A stretch of 64,000 bases of DNA from Mytilus trossulus (GCF_036588685.1 NC_086377.1:66397233-66461232); one strand, 5' to 3'; positions 11,439 to 22,558 are shown, counted from the stretch's first letter. Notes: generated by a model not told the origin, from the sequence alone. Program-made: numbers and translations.

Positions 11439-12974
11439 ATGAACGCATCATCAGCTCCTTCTGTGATTGTCTCCTGTGATCAGACTTCCGATCTATTTAT
11501 GAAGGAACGCATAGTTTGCTCTGGTGACAGAGGAATTAGTTATATATGTAAAGTGTGTGGTAAGGAGTTGAGTAGCAATGCAGATCTAGAGGAACATGTG
11601 ATTACTCATACTGGAAACCAAGTTTTAAAATGTAATTTCTGTAAAAAAGAATTTCGTGCATATAATGTGTTACAGATGCATTTAAAGACATACGCTAGGT
11701 TTAATAATCATATCTGTGATCCAGGTTTTCGAAAGGATGATGACTTAAGGAAACACTTGAAAATTCACTCTGAAGATAAACCTAAGGCTTTGAAATGTGA
11801 TGTATGTGATAAAGGGTTTAGTAAGCTTAGTCATCTACGGGTCCACATGAGAACACATACTGGTGAGAAACCTTATAAGTGTGATGTATGTGGTAGAGGG
11901 TTTGCGTATAATGATTACATGCAAAAGCATATGAGAACACATACTGGTGAAAAACCTTATGTATGTGATGCATGTGGGAAAAGTTATAGCCAAATTTGTA
12001 GTTTACAGAGCCACATGAGAACGCATACATACAATGATAAATCTTATAAATGTGATGTATGTGGTAAAGGGTTTTCTAACAGTTGGTACTTGAAGAGACA
12101 CACAACAACACACACTAGTGAAAGACCTTTCAAATGTGATATATGTGGTAATGGGTTTAGACAAAATTTCGAGTTAACGAGACACATGAGAATACATACT
12201 GGTCCCCATGGTCACGATGATAGACAGTATAAATGTGAAATATGTAAGAAAGTGTTTAAGACGAATCAGCACTTAACAACTCACATGAGAACGCATACTG
12301 GTGATAAACCATTTATATGTGATGTATGTGGGAGAGGGTTTAGTCAGAAAGTAACCTTACGGAGTCACATGAAAACACACACAGCTGATAAATCTTATAA
12401 ATGTGATGTGTGTGGTAAAGGATTTATTCAGAACGGGGCATTTCGAAAACACATGAGAATACATTCTGGTGATAAAACGTTTAAATGTGATGTATGCGCG
12501 AAAGAGTTTAGTAAGTGTAAGGACTTGAAGTCTCACATGAGTTTACACAATGATGATAAACCTTTTATATGTGAGGTTTGTTGTAAAGGGTTTCACCATA
12601 GATTGACCTTACTGACACACATGATAACACACAACAACACTAAACCTTATAAATGTGATGTATGTAGTAAATCATTTCGTAGTTTTCAATCCTTACAAAT
12701 ACATACGAGAATACACACTGGTGATAAACCTTATCAATGCGATGTATGTGGGAAATCATTTCGTAGTTTCCCTACCTTACAAATGCACACTTTAATACAC
12801 ACTGGTGATAAACCTCATAAATGCGATGTGTGTGGAAGAGGGTTTAGACAAAGTGGTCACTTACAAAAACACATGAGATTACATACTGGTGATAAACCTT
12901 TTAAATGTGATATATGTTATAAATGTTTTAGACAGAATATAAATTTACAGACACACATGAAAAAACACACGTGA
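11439..12974 (+). CDS. C2H2 zinc-finger protein, 17 finger positions (15 intact)
   Basis: This encodes a 511-residue protein, probably a nuclear DNA-binding transcription factor or repeat-binding protein. The first ~34 residues (MNASSAPSV...) contain no recognised domain. Then come 17 tandem C2H2 positions to the C-terminus, most as YKCDVCGKGF...HMRTH joined by TGEKP/TGDKP-type linkers. Finger 1 (about residues 36-57) is intact. Position 2 (CNFCKKEF...HLKTYARF) lacks the last histidine. Position 3 (HICDPGFRKDDDLRKHLKIH) lacks the first cysteine pair. Positions 4-17 are canonical. Some linkers are atypical (HTYNDKSY, HTGPHGHDDRQY, HNNTKPY). No KRAB, BTB, SET or SCAN domain is present. I chose the ATG at 11439 because the open frame further upstream starts at GTG, has no ATG in good context, and is preceded by a splice-acceptor-like AG. 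All fingers lie in one exon. The specific target is unknown. Confidence 0.85.
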   Translation: MNASSAPSVIVSCDQTSDLFMKERIVCSGDRGISYICKVCGKELSSNADLEEHVITHTGNQVLKCNFCKKEFRAYNVLQMHLKTYARFNNHICDPGFRKDDDLRKHLKIHSEDKPKALKCDVCDKGFSKLSHLRVHMRTHTGEKPYKCDVCGRGFAYNDYMQKHMRTHTGEKPYVCDACGKSYSQICSLQSHMRTHTYNDKSYKCDVCGKGFSNSWYLKRHTTTHTSERPFKCDICGNGFRQNFELTRHMRIHTGPHGHDDRQYKCEICKKVFKTNQHLTTHMRTHTGDKPFICDVCGRGFSQKVTLRSHMKTHTADKSYKCDVCGKGFIQNGAFRKHMRIHSGDKTFKCDVCAKEFSKCKDLKSHMSLHNDDKPFICEVCCKGFHHRLTLLTHMITHNNTKPYKCDVCSKSFRSFQSLQIHTRIHTGDKPYQCDVCGKSFRSFPTLQMHTLIHTGDKPHKCDVCGRGFRQSGHLQKHMRLHTGDKPFKCDICYKCFRQNINLQTHMKKHT

Positions 12975-12976
12975 CA

Positions 12977-13039
12977 TTTGATGCATGTAGACTAGGGTTT
13001 AATCAGAATTCGACTCTCCAGGCCAGACACGCATTGACA
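12977..13039 (+). pseudogene. Relic zinc finger after the stop codon
   Basis: Immediately after the TGA at 12972-12974, a different frame (+2) reads FDACRLGFNQNSTLQARHAL. This matches a finger (xCDxCGKGFxQxxxLxxHxxT) with damaged first cysteine and final histidine. It suggests the gene once had another C-terminal finger, lost through a small deletion in the linker that created the present stop. Confidence 0.6.
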
Positions 13040-14340
13040 ATAAGCTACTGTATAGTTTGATATGTGTAGTTAATTTAGTCACGTACTTGTGATAATCTTT
13101 AACTTGTTTTACAAATGTGATAAAAGTGGTTCTTTAATGGCAATGCGTAGCTGTTGGATTTTTTAAAATTCCATGTTTACACCATGTGTACACAATAATG
13201 TTTCAGCTATAGGCATATACGCAATATATTGACACATGTGTTCATCACATTTGTGATCCTATGCTCCAACATGTATCCGATGGATCAGAGGCGGATCCTG
13301 GGGTTGGGGAGTTGGAGGGGATTCCAGAGGTTTAAACCGATCTTATTTGACGAACAAATTGTATTGAATTGTAAACAAGTTTGGCAGTTACAAAATGTAC
13401 CATGGTTACATTCACGAAGATCTTAAAGACCTACATGACTTTGTACAGTTACGTACAAATTTAAAAGAATGTTACTATTTAAAATATAACAGAAAGAAAA
13501 AGTACTAATAAAAAACGAAGAAACTATCTTTGTTATTTTGACTATTTTTGTTAAATTATTATTATTTTTAAAGATTAAATAGTTGTACAGCAGTTGTACA
13601 GCCATACAAATAAGGACTCGGATGATCCGATATTTGTTTTTTATGTTAACATTTTTTTGAATTAAAATAAAATATAATATATGGAATAGGATCCAAGTTA
13701 CAGGATACCAGAGCGGTACCCACGAATGGAGTCACTTTAACCTTCGCTTAAATTGGATATTGTACAGAGATGATACTTTGGTAAAGATGTTTAAATATTT
13801 CTAAAGGAGGTTCATTAAACTATCAACTCTAAATTTTAATTGATTCTGTTAGGTATAGGATGGATTTTCGATTTAACAAAATGATTCTATAATTTTGATA
13901 CTCAAAAAAGTATTGTTGTCTTAAATGCCGGTCAATAATTCTCCCAGAAACCATGAACAGGGCTACTAGTACATGTAGTATGAGAAAGAAATTGAAATTT
14001 ACAGTCTTATATAGAAAATAAAAAAATTGTCCCTAAATTTGGAAGAAACTGTATTAAGGTAATAAAGGAAATAATTCGGACCCTGTTCCATATTTACTCG
14101 TATTTGCTATTTAATGTTACCATAGCTTCGTGTCAGTTTCTATTATAACACATGTCACAAATGTACAATGTTTTGTTTCTTATTCTGTTTTTTTATAAGA
14201 TGAATAAAAAGAATCTTGAATGCCAATATGTTATCAATTACACACAACCCGTACACTTATTTTCAAACGGTGCTGGAAAAATAATTTGACTAGTAAACTG
14301 ACGTATAGCTGTGCACTGTATTCGACATATATAGAAAAAA
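13040..14340. other. Downstream flank, no gene seen
   Basis: AT-rich sequence. A fragment GATCAGAGGCGGATCCTGGGG near 13284 resembles a GCGGATCC-containing mollusc repeat (another such phrase is at 20223). A GATGAATAAAAAGAATCTTG near 14200 could serve as a distal polyadenylation signal. Nothing else is supported. Confidence 0.4.
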
Positions 14341-14525
14341 GAAGATGTGGTATGATTGCCAAGGAGACAACTCTCCACAAGGGACCAAATGATACAGAAA
14401 TTAACAACTCGTACGACCGTCAACAAAGAGCAAAGCCCATGCCGCCTTGTCAGCTGAAAAAGCAAACAATAAACGAAAAAAAAATGTAACACATGAACAA
14501 ACGACAACCACTGAATTACAGTCAG
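14341..14525 (+). repeat. Mussel-type dispersed repeat (GATGTGGTATGA family)
   Basis: Starts GAAGATGTGGTATGATTGCC, then GGAGACAACTCTCCAC, GTACGACCGTCAACAAAGAG, CAAAGCCCATGCCGC and finally ACGACAACCACTGAATTACAG. Collinear with 43549-43810. The small frames on both strands are translations of the repeat, not genes. Confidence 0.8.
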
Positions 14526-14594
14526 AAACATACTGAAATATAGTTTATTTTTACGAACACTGAACATAAGTAAAAGCTCAGACATAAACAGTGT

Positions 14595-14650
14595 AAATAT
14601 AAGTAGCTATGATTGTCCATGAGACAACTATCTTCACATGAGTTTAAATA
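14595..14650 (+). repeat. Fragment of the same dispersed repeat family
   Basis: AAGTAGCTATGATTGTCCATG followed by AGACAACTATC is a diverged copy of the family's 5' end only. Confidence 0.4.
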
Positions 14651-15017
14651 ACTGGTGAATATAAGTAATTAATTACAGGTCTTAGTACCAGTGTATGTAA
14701 AGTGCGGATCCTAAAATATCATGTTTACTGTATATGCCATAAATGTCTAATGTAGAATGATAAATAAACAGACGAACTTTTTTTAAATTTTGAAGAAAAT
14801 GAAGAAAATTAGTTAAAATGTATATGATCAGATCTACATAATACTAATAAAACAAAGTTAGAGATGCGAGCGGGGGTTTATCGCGCCTAAAGCCATCCAG
14901 CTGTGAAATATATACCAAAATAGGTGAATATTTAGGACATTTCACGATCAGATTGTGCAGGTGCTTTATAACTAACAGGTGAGATGTTGTTGCAGTAAAA
15001 AATATTAATTTTAATAC

Positions 15018-15413
15018 AATAGACCACTTTCGAGTTCATCCGTCACCGGAAAAAACTCGTCAATTATACGCGCCTTTATCATCGTCATTTGTGCGTTTAG
15101 GGGCGTCGTCACTTCCTTCCAATGTTGAGCGAGTGGTTGGAAAACTATAATTCTATATTGTACGAATTTTTCGGCAAATTGAATTCTCAAAATTGACAAT
15201 CAACATTGCTGTCATTAGGGAAATGTCAGTAAGTACCTACAGAGCAACCATTATTTCTAGTTTATCCTGCACAAAGACGATCACTAAGACGCTTGATGAA
15301 CGTAAATAGTGCAGGGATACAGGCGAGCCCCTCTATCTGGTAAATGACGTCATAAAGGCGTGTATAATTGACGAGTTTTTGCCGGTGACGGATGAACTCG
15401 AAAGTGGTCTATT
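15018..15413. mobile_element. MITE with ~70-bp terminal inverted repeats
   Basis: The left end starts AATAGACCACTTTCGAGTTC at 15018. The right end, read on the other strand from 15413, starts identically and continues for ~70 bp with only a few differences (A/C near base 33, G/A near base 53, a small indel near base 64). The element is 396 bp with a unique ~250-bp core. The long near-identical arms imply fairly recent activity. The flanks give no clear target duplication. The reading frame across 15011-15199 is simply one arm translated. Confidence 0.85.
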
Positions 15414-15419
15414 ATTAAA

Positions 15420-16090
15420 GTTGTATAACGTAGAAAATGTTTTGTCATTCAGTTTCTTCATATTTAACTAAATTCCACTATGACGATTTCGTAATGCTAG
15501 TCATGTTTACTGTCGAATAATGATACTATTCTTTCATTTTCACTGTGGAGCGAATCATTAGTATTGTATATGCGGTGCATTTTCACTGTATAATTTTATT
15601 TATTTTATTTATTACAGCTCATTTCTTTACGCATGTAGAGCAAGACTTTAGTTGATTATTTGCTTTTTTTTATTGGATAATCATTATGATAACACCCAAT
15701 TTAATTCAAATATTAAAAATACAGGTTACACTTTGCCTATTCATATTGTTTAAAAATGTCAATCTTATTTACAAAGTTTGTATAAACAATTATACAAACA
15801 AAGCAAGCAAGCTACCAAAGTTTTGCTTTACATGCATTAGGAAATTAGCTGTAAAGCCTTAATTTAGCCGACTTGCTCAAACAATAGATAAAGTAAGAGA
15901 AAGATTTGATAAAATTTAACTTACGGAGGAAAGTTTGGTTTTAAAACACTGTAATAAATTCAATAGAAATAACATTTATTTCAAATGTATTCCATTTAGT
16001 TTCTTATAAAGCGTATAGGGATCTTTATCCTTATTTTTTTTTTATCCATTTCCATTACACTTCACCGCTAATTACGAACATCTTGATATA
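15420..16090. other. AT-rich spacer, no gene seen
   Basis: Very AT-rich with poly-T runs near 15667 and 16035; no reading frame or repeat that I can support. Confidence 0.5.
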
Positions 16091-16094
16091 GATT

Positions 16095-16262
16095 GCACCT
16101 TCGTTTTTCCGTTTAAAAGGTTTTACACTGGAGCCCTTTATAACTTGCTGTTCGGTGTGAGCCAAGACTCCATGTTGAAGACCGTATTTTGACGTACAAT
16201 GGTCTACTTTTATAAATTGTGACTCGGATGGAGAGTTGTCTCATTGTCACATACGACATCTA
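16095..16262 (-). repeat. Mussel-type dispersed repeat (reverse), cut by LINE insertion
   Basis: Reverse copy: GTTTTACACTGGAGCCC, CTTGCTGTTCGGTGTGAGCC, CATGTTGAAGACCGTATTTTG, then GGATGGAGAGTTGTCTCATTG, which is the complement of the family start. It ends at the first base of LINE coding sequence. Confidence 0.75.
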
Positions 16263-16263
16263 T

Positions 16264-16620
16264 AGATTTTTAGAAAATGAGATATCATCTTTCTCCATGA
16301 ATGGACAGATTGTATTAATTGGAGATCTAAATGCTCGAACTGGCCAAAGAGCTGACTTTATTGTAAATGATTCTGATCACATCAATAATTTTGATGGTTT
16401 TGATTTACTCCCTGAAAATTATATTACTGATTCAGAAATTAATAGAAACAATCAAGATACTTCTGTAAATACAGTTGGTACAAAGTTATTAGACTTGTGT
16501 TTGTCTTCAAGGCTGCGTTTACTCAATGGTCGATTTTTAGGTGACGCATTGGGATATTATACATATATATGTCAAGCAGTGGATTTAGTACTGTTGATTA
16601 TGCTGTTGTTAGCGAGAGTC
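16264..16620 (+). pseudogene. LINE endonuclease C-terminal part (first frame)
   Basis: The frame reads FLENEISSFSMNGQIVLIGD then LNARTGQRADF. GDLNARTG is the conserved endonuclease motif around the catalytic Asp/Asn. LLDLCLSSRLRLLNGRFLGD follows, then GYYTYI. The frame is then lost near 16565-16575, where the expected SGFSTVDYAVVS continues in a different frame. The upstream part of this open frame (16219-16262) belongs to the neighbouring repeat and is not LINE. Confidence 0.75.
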
Positions 16621-19437
16621 TCCTGTCCTCAGTCAAATATTTTAAAACAAACGATTTTACTTACCTATCAGATCATGTTCAAATTACTTTATATATGAAG
16701 TGCTCTATAAATATAGATAAAGAAATTGGCCTTGAGGAAAAAGGTTGGCACTGGATTAAATCATATAAATGGACAGAAAATTCTAAACTTAAACTTATTG
16801 ATGCTTTATTGACTGAATATGTAAAGAATGAGATAATAGAGTTTGAAATGGTTAATTACGAGGAAAATCAGGTTGGTGTTGATGAGGCTACAGAAAAATT
16901 GACAAAAATTTTAGACTATATTTCAAGCCTTTCTTGTAAAGCAACTCCAAAAACTAAAAGGAGGAAGAAGAAAAGGAAATTTAAACAAGTTTGGTCAGAC
17001 AATGTTATATATGAAACCAAGCGTCAAATAAATAAAATAGGAAACAAAATAAGAAATAATCCAAATAATAGTTTAAAGCAAAAGTTTTTTGAGTTAAAAA
17101 AAAAACTTGAAGAAAATGGTTAAACACAAAAAGAATGAATATAAACAAAAACTTTATAATTGTTTAAGTGAATATATCAATCAAAATCCAAAGGAATATT
17201 GGAAAATTTTTAAATCTCTTAAGAATAAAACAGAAAAAGATGAAATACCAGAGGTATTAAAAGATGAAGAAGTTTTAATAAAACATTTTCAAGATCAAGG
17301 TAAACCTTCATCTATAAATAATGCTTTTATGATAGACATTGAATCACAGTTAAAGCTATTAGAAAATAATATAGACTTCAAAGCTGAAACAGATGCTCCA
17401 ATATCTTGTTCAGAAGTAAATAAGGTAATCAGAGGACTAAAACTTCAAAAGTCTGCTGGACCAGATAGAATTATAAATGAAATAATTAAAACCTCAAATT
17501 AAGTAATAATTAAGTCAATTGTTAAAATATTTAATTTAATTCTAAAAACGGGTATATACCCAAAATCATGGAAGGACTCATATATAATTGCACTTCATAA
17601 GAAGGGAGACAAATCTGATCCCAATAATTACAGAGGTATATCTTTAATCAGTAATCTTCCTAAAATATTCAATGCTGTACTCAATAATAGATTAATCACA
17701 GTTGTGGATAAACAGCTGAATAACTGTCAATTTGGCTTCAGAGAAAACCACAGAACTGCTGACAGTATTTTCATATTAAAATCTTTAATTAATAAATATA
17801 TACACAAAAATAACAAAAAAATATATGCATGCTTCATTGACTTAAGAAAGGCATTTGACTCTGTATGGAGGACAGCCCTTCTGTATAAATTATGCAAAAT
17901 GGGAGTAGGAAAGTCTTTTTACAGAGTAATAAAACAACAATATTTAAATACAAAATCCTCTTTAAAACATAAAGATCACATTTCTGACTATTTTGACATT
18001 ACTAGAGGTGTGAAACAAGGGGATTCATTAAGTCCTACTTTGTTCAATATTTTTATAAATGATATCACTAAAGGTTTGGAAGATGACAACTCAAGTCCAT
18101 TGGAGCTTATAAATAGTAAACTAGGCTCCCTTCTGTTTGCTGATGATCTGCTTTTACTATCAGAATCTAAGGAGGGTCTCCAAAATAGTCTAAATAAAGT
18201 TTCCATGTTTTGTGAAAACTGGCAGCTTTCTCTAAACATAAATAAAACAAAAAGTATGGTCTTTTCAGCAACAAAGCAAAAGCCTGAAACATCTATACTT
18301 GTATATAAAAACAAAAAAATAGAGAATGTTTCAGAATATCCTTACTTGGGTCTGCTGATTAAATCAAATGGTAATCTTAGTCATAGTACAGCTGAATTAA
18401 CAAAAAAGGCAAAAAAGGTTTTGTTCTCTATTAAAACATATACTAATTCTCTTGGCAGCCTTCCTATCAGAGTGTCAAACAACTTATTTGACACCTTAGT
18501 GAGACCTATATTGACTTATAATTCTGAAATAACATATTTGGACTCCTATATAACATATTTCAAAGCTAAAAAAAGAGCTTTGGTTTCTGGAAAAATTGTG
18601 GACCCATTTAATTTTATTGACAAGACTCCAATAGAAAACTTGCATCTTGGTTATTGCAAGTTTACCCTTGGCACTAACAAGAGTGCCTCAAATTTTGGTA
18701 CAAGGAACGAATTGGGAAGACTGCCTGTTGAATGTCATATAAAAACCCAAACTATTATGTATTTAACAAGGCTTTTCACCTCAAATTTGAATCCCTTATC
18801 ACATGAATCTTTTCAATTAACTAAAACTTTGGATTCTAGTGGCACCTATTCATGGTTCACTTTTGCAAAAGATATTCTTTCTGAATCTAACATTGATATA
18901 GATAGACTAAAAACCTGTGATAATTTAAAACAATTAAAAAATATTAAAAGCTATATTAAACCCCAAATAAACTCATACTACAACAACCTGTTGATAAATA
19001 AGTTAACATCTATTGATGATAAAAGTAAATTAAATTTTTATAAAGCACTTGAGCCAAATCTATTGATCAAACCTTACCTCTCTAACCCAAACTTTGAATT
19101 TAGAAAATTAATTACAAAACTTAGAATCAGTGACCATTCATTATTAATTGAAAAAGGGAGGCATTTTAAAATTCCTCGCGAAGAGAGACTTTGCAAAAAA
19201 TGTAAAGTACTAGATGATGAGAAACATTTCCTGATAAATTGTTCTCATAATTCAAATATTAGATTAACATATTTTGATTGCATTAATAGAGAAAGTAATT
19301 TATTTGCTAATCTCACTGACAATGACAAAGTTATATATATACTTAACCCATCAACACCAACACAAGTGAATAAACTAGGATCCTTTATAAAAAAGTCAAT
19401 GGAACTGAGGACAGGGGACCCTTTAATATTTACCTGA
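16569..19437 (+). pseudogene. LINE reverse transcriptase polyprotein, broken
   Basis: The first part (16569-17123) holds the endonuclease end (SGFSTVDYAVVS...LSDHVQI, with the catalytic SDH) and a basic stretch TKRRKKKRKFKQVW. A frame change near 17105 leads to the frame that runs to 19437 with one stop, TAA at 17500-17502. The reverse transcriptase motifs are in order: GPDRIINE, PNNYRGISLISNLPKIF, CQFGFRENHRTADSI, FIDLRKAFDSVWR, RGVKQGDSLSPTLFNIFIND, LLFADDLLLLSES (FADD at 18136-18147) and YPYLGLLI. Near the C-terminus CKKCKVLDDEKHFLINC gives a C-x2-C-x7-H-x4-C zinc motif typical of such LINEs. Copying the element's own RNA at the target site would have been its role; this copy cannot make the full protein. 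Confidence 0.85.
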
Positions 19438-19533
19438 ATTTGTGTATATATATTGAGTTACTTAGTTATTGTCTTTATTTGTTTTTGTTGTTGTTATATG
19501 TCACAAACTGTTAAGTTTATATGGCAATAAAAC

Positions 19534-19553
19534 TTTGAATTGAATTGAATATA
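19534..19553 (+). repeat. LINE 3' microsatellite tail (TTGAA)n
   Basis: Three TTGAA units directly after AATAAAAC. Short tandem tails in place of poly-A are usual in several LINE clades. Confidence 0.65.
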
Positions 19554-19799
19554 TATGGCTCAAAAACGAAACGAGACGGGATAAAAAGGGATAAAAAAAT
19601 CTACGCTACTTTTTTATTATATTTATAATGGGCATAATATGAGTCAAAATAGAGTAAAATAGTGGGTCGCATTTGGGTATAAGCGTCACGCCGGATTGCC
19701 AATTTTTGGCAAGCGTGACAGGTGAAAGTCAAATGATTGTGTAGTGAAAAACGGGAAATGAAGTCTAGCGGTACATTGATTATTACAAAAAATCAGAAC

Positions 19800-19895
19800 T
19801 GCATAGTATAAGCGGGATACGGGAATCTGACAAAACAATAAGCGGAATACGGGAATCTGCCAAAACAGTAAGCGGGATCCGGGATCAGAACCCCC
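19800..19895 (+). repeat. Three-unit tandem repeat (AAGCGGGATACGGGAATCTG)
   Basis: Units of ~30 bp, e.g. AAGCGGGATACGGGAATCTG followed by (C/A)CAAAACA(A/G)T, occur at about 19807, 19839 and 19869. The third unit changes to GGGATCCGGGATCAG. Non-coding. Confidence 0.65.
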
Positions 19896-21400
19896 CAATG
19901 AGACCCCAGAATAAGATATTTTTGTATATTCATCCTTTTGTTACAGTCATGCCTTCAATAACAAATGTATCCGATGCATGCATTTTTTTTTTATATTTTT
20001 GGTCCCTTTTTCAATTTTGTGGGGTTTCAAATTTATAGCTAGTCCTTTAATATAGATATTCGTTGACATGCTGAATCTAGTTTTGGTATTTTTTGCCTAG
20101 TTGCTGAAATAGCCCACATAGAGTTCCAAAGGGTTTATAATCAACAAAAATGAATTGTAGCATGCATTTCGTGTACAATAACCCAAATGTGCATGGTTTT
20201 ACCTCTGCGGTAGTATCCATTCGCGGATCCATAATTTTTTATAAGTAGGGGCCCACTGACTGTCTAAGAGGGCCCGCTGCTGTCACGCTCTAGTGATTCC
20301 CTATATAAGTTAAAATCAAAGAGAAACGTAATCTGAAGAATACAATGACATTTTGAGAATCGCTTTTGTTACAAGTTTGAAAAGCTATATATTTAATGAG
20401 GAATGAATGAGGAGTTTGTATTTCAATTTGAAAATACATGTATCATAAATCCTAAAGTCATCAACTAAGTTTTTTTTTTCATTTGTTGCAAGTGCATTTA
20501 TCACATAATTCTACAATAAAAATTCCTCGCATCTTTGAAAATTCTACATTAATAATGACTGCACTAACAGTGATAATTCATCGCATCTATAGTTAAAATG
20601 GATCGCTTTCAATAATCGATATGCTATATTATGATGCTTTTATAACCCTTATTTGAACTTTAATGCTTTGTTTGTATATTATAAAGACATATCACAATGA
20701 AAATATGTTAAAACTTAACTTAAAATCCTTTAACTTGATATTTTCAAAACGTAAACAAATACAGTTTTCCCATGATCCTTTATTCTACAATAGACATACC
20801 CGCATATAACAGTAAAAATGGACTAGCTGGATTCGCAATTTATATACAATGAGTACGGCCTTTAACAATAAGACAAGTTGTTTTCTTTAAAAAAAGAAAT
20901 GCAATCGTAAACCCAAATGCTTGTTTGGCATTATATATATTAGATTCATATTAGATAATTGTTTAATAAAGATGTATTGTCTTATATTACTTTTGTTGTA
21001 CATAAGAATTAGAAACTGACATTGCCTGTTTACTTAATGTAATACCGGCCTCACACATCAACGTATAGATCCGACGTACGTCGGCCGTGGCAAAAAAAAA
21101 TCATGCATGCTACCAATACGCTAGTAATTTTGATGCATTAAACCTGTCAATCATATCTGTATCGTGTGCACAACGAGCTTAAAGAGTGTATTGGGTGTGC
21201 GTAAAGCGTACCTAAGCGTTTCTCCTAGTCTTTCTATATTCCCAACTGCAGGTCTGTCTATTTGTGAATGTTTGTCAATAAGTCTGTCACATTCGCCCGT
21301 CTGTTTACATGTTTACCAGTCCGTCTATGTCCACTGGTTCGTCTGCATGTTCACTAGCTTTGAAATAGCTTTCGGTAAGTGCGATTATTTCTATAGTATT
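19896..21400. other. AT-rich spacer with repeat fragments, no gene seen
   Basis: It contains a phrase GTAGTATCCATTCGCGGATCC (20211-20231) and GGGGCCCACTGACTG typical of mollusc repeats, and a CCGACGTACGTCGG palindrome near 21071. The open frame 21164-21523 has no family resemblance and runs into the hairpin at 21405, so I do not call it a gene. Confidence 0.4.
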
Positions 21401-21404
21401 AATG

Positions 21405-21564
21405 TATGGACTTTTTCATATTGGACCTGTAACATGCCCGAGGTGTTAATAATGGCCAAGGATGGTTGTAATGGCCCTGAGGCAACGCCGAGGGCCATTA
21501 CAACTGTCCGAGGCCATTATTAATATCAAGGGCATGTTACAGGGCCAATATGAAAAAGTCCATA
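21405..21564. repeat. Long hairpin (inverted repeat) with CCGAGG loop
   Basis: The arms pair almost end to end: TATGGACTTTTTCATATTGG with its complement at 21545-21564, then CCTGTAACATGCCC with GGGCATGTTACAGG, TTAATAATGGCC with GGCCATTATTAA and GTTGTAATGGCCCT with AGGGCCATTACAAC. The loop is gaggcaacgccg. Small bulges separate the stems. Either a tiny foldback MITE or a transcribed hairpin. Confidence 0.8.
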
Positions 21565-22122
21565 TATTGATACTTTTATTAACCAACTTTTAAAGGCAAC
21601 TTCATTCAAGAACAGTCTTCGAGTCTCGGATCCAAAATCATGCGCGTAGCTACGTTTACGTCAAAACGCCCGGGTGTACACTTGATTTTGATAAACACAT
21701 ATTGTAATCTTAAGAAAATAAAATAACCGTTTAAAATAACATCGGCTTTGTAATTCTTTCTTAAATGGCTTGTAATTCCGAAAAAAAAAAGTAACAAAAT
21801 TTACTTTTCAATAGACGAATTTTACTTTTCAACCATATGGTATCATATTATATATTTGTTCTTTAACAGTCTGATCCACTGTTAATTCTACTATTTTCTT
21901 TATGTTTAAAGCAATTCATTACCTGCTGGGATTCGATATATGGTTTGCATTTATTTTTTACCCTGTGACATTACGATCTTAAATTTCGTCAAAAGTAGCC
22001 ACTGAAAATTATACAGCTATCCACACACTACAACAGGACCAATACAGAAAAGCCCGTTTCATAACATTTCTATTTTAAAAATGGTTTTAATTCTTCGATT
22101 AAACAAAGAGTAAGAAACTTAC

Positions 22123-22392
22123 CGTGAAGAAGATACAGGAATTTCATAGCTGAACTTAAACTTGTCTTTTCGCATTCAATTTCGCATGGAATTTTAGTCA
22201 ACATTGTGATTGTCAGATGTAATTTCTGATTTCTCATCCAAGTACTTAATTTTATGCTATTAAATTTCATTTCATCTAGCAAATAAAAAGTAGCTGGGAA
22301 GAATAAATCAGACAGTTTAACTATTCTAAAGTCTGCATTCTGAGGATTGAACAACGGAAATGATAATAATCGAAAGTCGTACTCGAAAAAGG
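22123..22392 (-). CDS. Candidate internal exon, unknown protein
   Basis: On the minus strand a stop-free frame reads FFEYDFRLLSFPLFNPQNAD, then DFRIVKLSDLFFPATFYLLD, further on MKFNSIKLSTWMRNQKL and CEIECEKTSLSSAMKFLYLLH. It then meets a strong donor (CACG then GTAAGT; GTAAGT at 22122-22117). An acceptor-like TTTCACAG precedes it at 22393. The residue composition looks protein-like rather than random AT translation. I do not recognise the family, and no partner exon is identified in this window. The frame upstream of 22392 has only a TTG start, so it is not a complete gene. It could still be a chance frame. Confidence 0.35.
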
Positions 22393-22558
22393 CTGTGAAA
22401 TATTTCCGTTTCAAGTCGTTACAAAACAGTGTCAATGAACATCATTTAAACTTGTTTTATGATATTAATAAAGTTTAGAAAAGAATAAAAAAAATGTCAT
22501 ACTTATTTAAAGAAATAAAACGACATTTTGATTAAATCAATGTCCCGTTTCATCTGCT

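Larger units (their letters stand above)
16263..19553 (+). mobile_element. 5'-truncated non-LTR retrotransposon (LINE) with APE endonuclease remnant and reverse transcriptase
   Basis: From 5' to 3' the element carries the C-terminal part of an apurinic-type endonuclease, a lysine-rich linker, a reverse transcriptase, a C-terminal CCHC motif, a short 3' UTR with AATAAA (19525-19530) and a (TTGAA)n tail. The N-terminal ~100+ residues of the endonuclease are missing: the coding similarity starts directly at the end of another repeat (16262), the classic 5' truncation of target-primed reverse transcription. Frame changes and one in-frame stop make it inactive. The layout and the FADD box fit the Jockey/I/Nimb-type superclade, but I cannot assign the clade without a tree. 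Confidence 0.85.

Noticed and set aside
14220-14585. Overlapping frames of 89 and 115 residues
   Set aside because: Both are translations of the GATGTGGTATGA repeat and its flank.
15011-15199. 62-residue minus-strand frame
   Set aside because: Lies on the MITE arm; no protein family resemblance.
16219-16262. LINE endonuclease starting at 16219
   Set aside because: Those bases belong to the neighbouring dispersed repeat; LINE similarity starts only after 16262.
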